Source: Planctomycetota bacterium (GTDB lineage: Bacteria; Planctomycetota; SZUA-567; JAFGGJ01). Taken from it: a stretch of DNA of 56,577 nt. The stretch spans positions 1 through 56,577 of the forward strand of contig JAFGGJ010000003.1 of NCBI GenBank assembly GCA_016930595.1, in the 5' to 3' direction. The notes below the pieces were generated by a model. The model was given only the letters and a program-made list of their open reading frames with translations. It searched no databases and was not told where the DNA came from. Numbering within the stretch: the first letter of the stretch is position 1; every line of letters starts with the position of its first letter. This document shows, piece by piece, positions 50,420 to 56,577 of the stretch. A program made the translations under genes and the position numbers.

Positions 50420-51531
50420 CACCTGCCCTCCTTCTGCTCGACTGAAATGCTCCTGACCGCGGGCGTGGCCTCGAACGGCGCGTCTGCCGTCGCCTTCAGC
50501 AGGAGTCTTATCTGCAGGTACCTCTGCCGGGCGAGACCAGCGGGGACTTCCGCGACGTCCAGGAAATACGGCTCCTTCCCGGACGGTCCCTCCCATGCGG
50601 CGTTCGCCAGCGCCCTTTCCGACCTCGCTCCGCGTACCTGCAGCCCTATGCGTGTCTTCTCCGGCGCAGCGGCATCCACGTTGATCTCCCCCCATGACCT
50701 CCCCGTCAGTCTCAGCGGCGGGCTGATCGCCTCCCCAAGCAGCGCCTTGAAACGCAGGTTGCGTATCTGCGTCTCGAGCTGCTGTACGCCGATCGTTAAC
50801 CTGTCCACGGTTATTTCACGCCGTTCGGGATCTTCTATCTCTCGGCATACCGAGCGGTCCAGCGATCCCGCCATGTACGCCGGCCGGAACAGCAGCCTCA
50901 TGTTCCTCCAGCGCCTCTCCGACTCCGGAATCACCTCGTTCGGCGCGTAGATGTTCGAATTCAAGAACGAGCTGAAATACGGCCGTCCGCCGGGAACCGT
51001 CAGTTTCTCTCCGCCGGCGTCTTTCACCATGGCGTGCTTGTAGTCGCTTGCCGATAGCGGAAAAGTCATCGTTCCGCCCGCGCCGCTCAGCGTTATCGTC
51101 AGCGTCCCGCTCGTCGGCCAGAACCGGATCGGCCACATGTCCAGTTCCAAGAACCCCTTCGCCGTTCCCGGCACCGAACGCGCCAGCGATACGTGGTCGT
51201 TATCGTGCGTCTCCACGAGCAGAGACGGGTCCGGTTTCGCCTGCTGCGTAATGTACGTCGTCGACGCCTTGTAGTCGACGACCCCGTATTCGTCCTCCTT
51301 GGCGCTCGCGGACATCGTTATCTTGTACCTGTCCTTCACCGCTCCCTGGAAATCGTCCGCCAGCATGTAGAGCGTTATCGCTCCGTCGCGCACTTCCAGC
51401 CCCGATACTATTCCCCTCCCGAAATCTTCAGCGCCCGCCACGGCGTCCTCAGCTTCCGCGCGGCCGGGCGCGGCCGACTGCAGCACGATCCAGGCCAGAA
51501 CCGCAAAAATCGGATACCTCATGTCTGCCAT
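50419..51531 (-). CDS. Exported protein of unknown function (operon leader gene)
   Basis: A 370-aa protein with a signal peptide (about 1-25, YPIFAVLAWIVLQSAAPGRA). The mature part is beta-rich: DGAITLYMLADDFQG, LELDMWPIRFWPTSGTLTI, later LRLTGRSWGEINVDA and YLQIRLLLKATADAPFEATPAVRS, resembling two sandwich domains. No family recognised. ATG 51531 has AAGGGGA seven bases upstream; the frame extends further but only into the promoter. First gene of the four-gene exported operon. Confidence 0.78.
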   Translation of the reverse strand: MADMRYPIFAVLAWIVLQSAAPGRAEAEDAVAGAEDFGRGIVSGLEVRDGAITLYMLADDFQGAVKDRYKITMSASAKEDEYGVVDYKASTTYITQQAKPDPSLLVETHDNDHVSLARSVPGTAKGFLELDMWPIRFWPTSGTLTITLSGAGGTMTFPLSASDYKHAMVKDAGGEKLTVPGGRPYFSSFLNSNIYAPNEVIPESERRWRNMRLLFRPAYMAGSLDRSVCREIEDPERREITVDRLTIGVQQLETQIRNLRFKALLGEAISPPLRLTGRSWGEINVDAAAPEKTRIGLQVRGARSERALANAAWEGPSGKEPYFLDVAEVPAGLARQRYLQIRLLLKATADAPFEATPAVRSISVEQKEGR

Positions 51532-51615
51532 AGTGAGTCCCCTTGGTTTCGACTGGACTTCAGTCTTTTCACAAGCCCTCCCGAAAGCCTGTGCCGGCCT
51601 TGCTGCCGCAATGGA

Positions 51616-51643
51616 ATCATATTGCACGCCGTCTTTTTGGCAA
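51616..51643 (-). promoter_or_regulatory. Promoter of the exported-protein operon
   Basis: Minus strand: TTGCCA (51638-51643), a 16-base spacer and TATGAT (51616-51621), about 80 bases before the ATG at 51531. It excludes the longer in-frame start at 51678. Confidence 0.6.
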
Positions 51644-51697
51644 GCCCATGTCTCGCGTCTCACGCGGATGCTTTTCACTCCTTCCTGGCACGGTCGG

Positions 51698-51725
51698 TTG
51701 AATTCTGTTCCCGTTCCATTATCCT
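51698..51725 (+). promoter_or_regulatory. Candidate promoter of the sulfatase gene
   Basis: TTGAAT (51698-51703), a 16-base spacer and TATCCT (51720-51725), about 30 bases before the predicted ribosome site AAAGGA. Divergent from the promoter at 51616-51643. Confidence 0.5.
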
Positions 51726-51764
51726 GTTTCCCTTGGCAAGCACGCGGCGAAAGGATCTGTCCAC

Positions 51765-53087
51765 ATGTCCGCCAGGCCCAACATCCTGTTCATCATAACC
51801 CACGATACGGGCAGGCATCTGGGTTGTTACGGCTGCAACGTCCGCACCCCGGAACTCGACCGCCTCGCCCGGCGGGCCGTCCTGTTCGAAAACTACTTCT
51901 GTACTGCTCCGCAGTGCAGTCCGAGCCGCGGGAGCATTATTTCCGGTCGCTGGCCCCACTGCCACGGTCTCATCGGTCTTGTCCATCGCGGCTTCTCGCT
52001 GGACCCCGCCGTCCCGCTTCTCCCGGCCGTGCTCGCCGCGGGCGGCTATTCCACCCACCTCTTCGGTTTCCAGCACGAAAGCTCCGACCCTCCTTCCCTC
52101 GGTTATCGCGAAGTTCACAGGGACGCCGAACACGGCCACTCCTGCCGATTCGTCCTCCCCATGCTGGACGAATTCCTCCGTTCCCGCCCTCCGGAACCCT
52201 TCTTCGCAAGCGTCGGCTTCACCGAGACGCACCGCCCCTATCCTCACAGCGATGCGCCCATCGACTCCGTCTCCCCCCTCCCGTACCTGCCCGACGAACC
52301 TCCCGTCAGGCAGGATGTCGCCGACCTCCACGTCCTCGTCGAACGCGTTGACGCCGCCGTCGGAAACATCCTCCGCACGCTTGACGACACCGGCCTCGCC
52401 GAAAGCACCGTCGTGATTTTCACCACCGACCACGGTATCGCCATGCCGAGAGCCAAAGCCACGCTTTTTGACCCTGGCGTGGAAACCGCCCTTGTCATGG
52501 CGCTCCCCGAACGTCGCTTCGCGGGCCTCCGTGTCACGGCGCAGGCTTCCAACATCGATATCATGCCGACTCTCCTGGAACTGGCCGGCTTGCAGGTGCC
52601 GGACGGCGTGCAGGGCATGAGCTTTATGCCTCTTGTCAGAAGCGATACGGACTCCCTCCATGACGCCACGTTTCACGAAATGACCTTCCACGCCGCTTAT
52701 GACCCCGTCCGCGCCGTCAGGACGCCTTCCTACAAATACATACGCTCTTATGCCTCCAGATCCTTTGCCGTCGCACCCAACGTGGACGCCGGCCATGCCA
52801 AGGGAATGTTCCGCTCCATGGGGCTTTTTGATTCCCCACGGTCCCGTGAACAACTGTATGACCTCGTTGACGACCCCTTCGAACAGCGCAATCTCGCGGC
52901 CGACCCGGCCCACGCTCACGTCCTCGAAGAGCTCCGTTCTTCTCTTGATCGCTGGATGCGGGATACCGGCGACCCGCTTCTCCACGGCCCCGTGGCTCCT
53001 CCTCCCGGCTCCGTCATCACGCCGGTTCACGCTTATGGCCCGGGTGACGATCTCATAACCGTCGGCCCGGATACGGTCATCGAATAG
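51765..53087 (+). CDS. Type I sulfatase
   Basis: A 440-aa sulfatase, cytoplasmic by sequence since no signal peptide is visible. Cys51 in CSPSRGSIISG is the residue converted to formylglycine. Metal-binding blocks are ITHDTGRHLGCYG at the N-terminus and TTDHGIAMPRAK near residue 225; SVGFTETHRPY is also typical. Only one Asp replaces the usual DD near residue 14, as in a subset of the family. Target likely a sulfated glycan. No anSME or FGE maturase gene is in the window. ATG 51765 has AAAGGA ten bases upstream. Confidence 0.92.
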   Translation: MSARPNILFIITHDTGRHLGCYGCNVRTPELDRLARRAVLFENYFCTAPQCSPSRGSIISGRWPHCHGLIGLVHRGFSLDPAVPLLPAVLAAGGYSTHLFGFQHESSDPPSLGYREVHRDAEHGHSCRFVLPMLDEFLRSRPPEPFFASVGFTETHRPYPHSDAPIDSVSPLPYLPDEPPVRQDVADLHVLVERVDAAVGNILRTLDDTGLAESTVVIFTTDHGIAMPRAKATLFDPGVETALVMALPERRFAGLRVTAQASNIDIMPTLLELAGLQVPDGVQGMSFMPLVRSDTDSLHDATFHEMTFHAAYDPVRAVRTPSYKYIRSYASRSFAVAPNVDAGHAKGMFRSMGLFDSPRSREQLYDLVDDPFEQRNLAADPAHAHVLEELRSSLDRWMRDTGDPLLHGPVAPPPGSVITPVHAYGPGDDLITVGPDTVIE

Positions 53088-53182
53088 TCCCGGTCGGCTC
53101 CGCCGCGTCGCCATTCCGGCTTGACCTCGTGCATCGTTTCGCTATATTGAATCCGTCCGGATCGGCGGCATGCCGGGACGCC

Positions 53183-53258
<76 letters not shown>

Positions 53259-53423
53259 CCCACCCCGTTCGCCCGCGGCCCCATGCCTGTCGGCAAGGAA
53301 GCGTGTCTTTCGTACAGGCTCGGCAGGTCCGGTGCGGAGCTGGTCCCGCCGGATGCCTTCCCCAATTCCCCCCCCGTAATCGAACATTCGGGTCCGTTCC
53401 GGGGCTGTCGGATCGCCCAGTCG

Positions 53424-54248
53424 TTACTCGGGGAGCTTGCCGTCTTCCGGAATCCTGATGGCACCCTTTGAATACGTCTTCCCGAATATCTCCGTGTCTT
53501 CGGTAATAACGACTTTGTCTTGCGGCGTGGCAACCCGAGGCGTTGAATCTCCGTCCTTCTCGTCAAAGAGAACTACCTGGCGATATTGGAACTCCCTCCC
53601 GGCTATGTTCAGCCCTTCTTTGGCACAGACCACAATGACCGCCCCCGGCGCCGTTTGTCTGCCCATCACGATGTGGCTTCCTTTCCCGTAGCCGACGGGG
53701 AAACCGTCCGCACACTTCGTGCATAGAATAAAGCTCTCTTCTCCGTACGCTGATTGCCCCTTCTTTGTTCCGCTGTCTTTTTGCTTAAGAATACACTTGG
53801 ACACTTTGGCGCCGTATTCCGACCTGTTGGATTGATCGCTGACGACGGCGTTGATTCTTCCCTCCGTGCCAGCGACGGGCACCAGGCCGCCGACGGGATT
53901 CATCGCTCTCATGCCCGCGACAAACTGGGTGGCGGTAACCCCAGTGCCTTCAAGCGACTTTATGTCCTCCTCCTCGAGCATGGCGAGGAAGTCGATATAG
54001 CCGTCTTCACCTACCTTCCCCCATGGCGTCTCGATGCGCAGGTCTTTCCCCTGGGAAATGACCCAGTCCACGGCGATCAACGCCTCTGCCATTTTTTCCG
54101 CGCTCGGCAGCCCCTTGTCCGCATCCGGCGCTTTATCTGTGCTTTTTTCGGCATCGTTGGCGTTGGTGCAGCCTGAAACGGCAATCAGGAACAGGAGAGT
54201 CGTGATCGCACCGGCAGAAATACCGTAAACCGATTTGTTTTCTGTCAT
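53424..54248 (-). CDS. Putative lipoprotein, function unknown
   Basis: A 274-aa protein with a lipoprotein signal: AGAITTLLFLIAVSGC, lipobox VSGC near residue 27. A charged linker (TDKAPDADKGLPSAEK) follows. The mature part contains YGEESFILCTKCADGFPVGYGKG cut short, with a CxxC that might bind metal, and beta-rich C-terminal sequence. No family recognised. Its base composition is noticeably less GC-rich than the neighbours. ATG 54248 was chosen over 54269 to place the signal. A candidate plus-strand promoter (TTGTCC-17-TACTGT at 54360-54388) lies in the space before birA. Confidence 0.75.
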   Translation of the reverse strand: MTENKSVYGISAGAITTLLFLIAVSGCTNANDAEKSTDKAPDADKGLPSAEKMAEALIAVDWVISQGKDLRIETPWGKVGEDGYIDFLAMLEEEDIKSLEGTGVTATQFVAGMRAMNPVGGLVPVAGTEGRINAVVSDQSNRSEYGAKVSKCILKQKDSGTKKGQSAYGEESFILCTKCADGFPVGYGKGSHIVMGRQTAPGAVIVVCAKEGLNIAGREFQYRQVVLFDEKDGDSTPRVATPQDKVVITEDTEIFGKTYSKGAIRIPEDGKLPE

Positions 54249-54410
54249 TGCTTTATCCCCTTTCTTCACCTGTATTCTACCCTTTTACCGCTTTCATGCA
54301 TCTGCATAAATGGAATCCGGCATCGCATTGCACCCTCTCTCCCCTTTTTCAGTTTTGCCTTGTCCTGCCGGGGGCTGCATGGTACTGTTTTAGGGGGAAA
54401 GATTACCCCT

Positions 54411-55166
54411 GTGACCGATACGCAAAAAACCTCCGTTCTCTCCGTCCCGCTGTCCTGCCACGATGAACTCGAATCCACCCAGGACGAAGTTAAGTCTCTG
54501 CTTCGCTCCGCCCTGCCGGACTGCGCCGCTCTCCCCCCCTGGAAGCCCGTCGCCGCCGTTGCCGCCCGTCACCAGCGCAGGGGCCGCGGCAGGCTCAGCC
54601 GCTCCTGGGTCGATTCCCCGGGCTCAATGCTTGTCTCCATCGGCTTCCTTGACGACCTTTCCATTGCGGATCTCCCGGTCCTCTTCTCCCACGCCGCCGC
54701 ACTGGCTGTCAGGCAGTCCGTCGATTCCTGCTCGGACGTCCGTCCTTCCGCCTGCAGGATCAAGTGGCCCAATGACGTCGTCCTCCCTCACGGTAAGCTC
54801 GCAGGCGTTCTCGCCGAAACCGTCGCGCTTGCCGCCGGGGTTCGAGGCACCGTGATCGGCATCGGCGTCAACGTTCTTTCCGCTCCTCCGGATTTGCCCG
54901 GGGCCGCTTCCGTTTCAGACGTGGCTTCAGCGGATGTTTCCATCGAAGCTTTCAGAAACGTGTTCCTCGCCGAACTCGACGCCATCCTCGCGGACATCTC
55001 TTCTATTAAAGAGCGGTTTTCCTCCGGCCTCGTCCTCCCCCAGACCGTTTTCTTCCGGGGGAAGCCCGCACGCCCGACGGCTTATGATTCGGGTCGCATC
55101 ACCCTTCAGTTTGAAGATTCCGTCGTTACCGTTGACGAAGCCCGAATCAACGTCTGGGAAGGATAG
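54411..55166 (+). CDS. birA: Biotin-[acetyl-CoA-carboxylase] ligase, monofunctional
   Basis: Attaches biotin to the carboxyl carrier protein. The biotinyl-AMP motif is recognisable as RRGRGRLSRSW (the second Gly of GRGRxGR is Ser), with KWPNDVV, GKLAGVLAE and GIGVNV further on. The N-terminal helix-turn-helix of E. coli BirA is absent, so it cannot act as a biotin repressor. At 251 aa it has the normal catalytic length. GTG 54411 is the likely start. AGGGGG stands 13 bases upstream and can pair with CCCCT directly before the GTG. Confidence 0.9.
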   Translation: MTDTQKTSVLSVPLSCHDELESTQDEVKSLLRSALPDCAALPPWKPVAAVAARHQRRGRGRLSRSWVDSPGSMLVSIGFLDDLSIADLPVLFSHAAALAVRQSVDSCSDVRPSACRIKWPNDVVLPHGKLAGVLAETVALAAGVRGTVIGIGVNVLSAPPDLPGAASVSDVASADVSIEAFRNVFLAELDAILADISSIKERFSSGLVLPQTVFFRGKPARPTAYDSGRITLQFEDSVVTVDEARINVWEG

Positions 55167-55169
55167 CAC

Positions 55170-55778
55170 ATGTCCGCTTTGCCCGTACTTTCCCCGGAAG
55201 CCGCCATGGTCGCGGTCCTGTCCGGCTGCTTTCTCATCTTCTTCGGCTACTACACCTACCGGACCACCATTGTCGTCTATCTCGCCGTCGTCGGAGCCAT
55301 CGTCGGCAGCGTGCTCGGCGAACAGGTCGCCCACAGTGACCGCACCCTTGTCTGGACTCTCGTCGGCGCTCTGGTCGGCGCCCTCGTCGCCGTCCCGGTG
55401 GAAGCCTTCATGCGGCTCCTTCTGGGCGCGGTAAGCGGCGGCGTCCTGGGGCTTGCGATAGGAGCCATGACCGGCAGAGTTTCCTACGCCATGGTCGGCG
55501 CCGCGCTCGGCGCAATCGTCGGCGGCGCACTCTGGGCATGGGTCGGCGACATCTTCATCATGGCCATGTTTTCCGTCCTCGGCGCGATCGACGTCCTCAT
55601 CGGCATTGCCGGTCTTTCCGCACACTACGGTCGCTCCCTCGACATAGGCCCCGGCGCGGTCGTCGGCCTGCTTGTCGCCGCCGTCCTCGGCACCGCCTTT
55701 CAGTATATCCTTGTGCATCCGCCCAAAGGACCCGTGCCGGAAAGAGAAGGGGAGGTGTTTGATGAGCATCACGAGTGA
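55170..55778 (+). CDS. DUF4203-like multi-pass membrane protein
   Basis: A 202-aa protein with about six hydrophobic segments rich in small residues (VVGAIVGSVLGE, VGALVGALVAVPVEA, LLGAVSGGVLGLAIGAM, VGAALGAIVGGALWA). The glycine-zipper pattern fits DUF4203/TMEM198-like proteins. Function unknown. It starts three bases after birA and overlaps the nitroreductase start by 17 bp, so the three genes form an operon. Confidence 0.82.
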   Translation: MSALPVLSPEAAMVAVLSGCFLIFFGYYTYRTTIVVYLAVVGAIVGSVLGEQVAHSDRTLVWTLVGALVGALVAVPVEAFMRLLLGAVSGGVLGLAIGAMTGRVSYAMVGAALGAIVGGALWAWVGDIFIMAMFSVLGAIDVLIGIAGLSAHYGRSLDIGPGAVVGLLVAAVLGTAFQYILVHPPKGPVPEREGEVFDEHHE

Positions 55779-56424
55779 AGACCTGCTGCGGTTCATCGTC
55801 TCCAGGACGTCGGTGCGCCGCTTCGCACCGGACCCCGTCCCGGATTCCCTTGTTGAAAACGCCGTTCGTGCGGCCCTTTACGCACCCCGGGCCGGCAACC
55901 AGCAGCACTGGCGCATCATCGCCCTGCGCGACCGCTCCGTCCTGGACGGCGCCGCCTCGCTCCTCGCCGCGGAACTCGCCGCCCAGCGGAACGGCATTTC
56001 TTCGCCGCGGGCGCTCAAGGGTTTCGACGAATACACGGGCTACTTTTCGCATTTTGCCTCGGCGCCGCTCGTGCTTGCGGTCGTCTGCAGGCCGTACGAC
56101 AGCATCTACCGGCGGATACTTGCACGGTATATCCCGGAAGCGGACGCCGGAACGGGCATGGGCGTCTTAGCGGAACCGGCGCTCATCAGCGCTTCCATGG
56201 CCGCCCAGAACCTGATGCTCGCACTGCACGCCCAGGGAATCGGTTCCTGCTACATGACCGGCCCTCTCGTGGTGCAGAAGGCCATCGAAGAAGCCCTGCA
56301 AGTCGATGCGCCGGAACACGTTACGGGCCTGGTGGCAGCAGGCTTCCCTGAAGACGGAAGCTCCGGGGGAGATGTGCAGGACCGCCGCACGGAAGGACTG
56401 GAGAGCATTCTTGCCTGGCGGTGA
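55762..56424 (+). CDS. Nitroreductase-family flavoprotein
   Basis: A 220-aa FMN-dependent oxidoreductase of the NfsA/NfsB-like fold. SRTSVRRFAPDPVPDSLVE gives the flavin-binding Arg residues, APRAGNQQHWRIIAL is the typical second block, and MAAQNLMLALHAQGIGSCYMTG the third. No 4Fe-4S insert. Natural substrate unknown. ATG 55762 has GGAGGT six bases upstream. The remaining 153 bases of the window (56425-56577) contain nothing recognisable. Confidence 0.93.
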   Translation: MSITSEDLLRFIVSRTSVRRFAPDPVPDSLVENAVRAALYAPRAGNQQHWRIIALRDRSVLDGAASLLAAELAAQRNGISSPRALKGFDEYTGYFSHFASAPLVLAVVCRPYDSIYRRILARYIPEADAGTGMGVLAEPALISASMAAQNLMLALHAQGIGSCYMTGPLVVQKAIEEALQVDAPEHVTGLVAAGFPEDGSSGGDVQDRRTEGLESILAWR

Positions 56425-56577
56425 CGCCTGGATACCGCGGCATGCCGCGATCCGCGCCAGCAAATTCCGTGCCAGAGGTCGAAATCTACTACAAGAGTAT
56501 ACGACACACGCGTGAAAACGGCCCGAAAACGTCTACAGGATCGCAATTCGGCGCGGGTTTGGCGCGGAATTGGCGAG

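Overview
The window is a high-GC bacterial chromosome segment packed with short-spaced or overlapping genes: 50 protein-coding genes are called, 49 of them with good support, plus 2 tRNAs. I see no prophage, IS element, rRNA or CRISPR array. Near-perfect Shine-Dalgarno sequences (AAAGGAGGT before the gene at 20543) argue against Bacteroidota. The gene content (sulfatase, GH172/DUF2961, two PL22-type propellers, DUF4091-like protein, HEAT/TPR proteins, FHA proteins, Ser/Thr kinase, giant Ig-like lipoprotein) is typical of free-living PVC-superphylum lineages (Planctomycetota, Lentisphaerota, Kiritimatiellota) or Hydrogenedentota/Sumerlaeota-like bacteria. I cannot place it more exactly from sequence alone.

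Layout. 0-0.5 kb: gene-free, with a direct repeat and hairpins. 0.5-6 kb: HEAT-like protein, a plant-type glucuronokinase translationally coupled to GalU, then a divergent PL22-like / GH172 pair. 6-9.4 kb: yebC-ruvC-sigma factor-CoA dehydratase activase-stand-alone DnaA domain IV, tightly coupled. 9.4-14.4 kb (minus strand): nadA-yggS-proC-FHA/Ser-Thr kinase-DUF167-pnp, one coupled operon with a good sigma70-type promoter. 14.5-17.4 kb: exported PQQ propeller and TPR protein. 17.3-20.5 kb (minus): SGNH-like exported protein, pdxB, SDR. 20.7-30.2 kb: a signalling and envelope block with an FHA protein, an HU-pseudoreceiver-HATPase fusion, a lipoprotein, a 1279-aa FHA-membrane-AsmA-like protein, an M14 peptidase, a GNAT and a GAF-GAF histidine kinase. 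30.2-36.5 kb (minus): TIM-barrel isomerase, 625-aa protein of unknown function, two lipoproteins, tandem ACT protein, argJ. 36.6-39.6 kb: HIT protein, CPBP membrane protease, NadE. 39.8-45.5 kb: 1888-aa repeat lipoprotein with a clear terminator. 45.6-51.5 kb (minus): PL22 oligogalacturonate lyase, tRNA-Lys and a four-gene exported-protein operon. 51.8-56.4 kb: sulfatase, tRNA-Ile2(CAU), lipoprotein, BirA, DUF4203 membrane protein, nitroreductase.

How the genes work together. NAD synthesis is represented twice (nadA, nadE), with arginine (argJ), proline (proC) and PLP (pdxB) synthesis, so the cell is at least partly prototrophic. Uronate handling recurs: glucuronokinase plus GalU could recycle free glucuronate to UDP-glucuronate, and two PL22-type proteins, a GH172 protein and a sulfatase point to use of sulfated or uronate-containing glycans. 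FHA domains occur in three proteins within 16 kb, together with one Ser/Thr kinase. The least familiar element is the HU-pseudoreceiver-RsbW-like ATPase fusion beside a compact FHA protein (20.7-22.3 kb), followed by a second, membrane-bound FHA protein; this is my best candidate for an undescribed system.

Strand composition changes along the window. The plus strand is G-rich from 0 to about 27 kb, roughly balanced at 28-45 kb and C-rich beyond about 46 kb, whichever strand carries the genes. This is the pattern expected where two replication forks meet.
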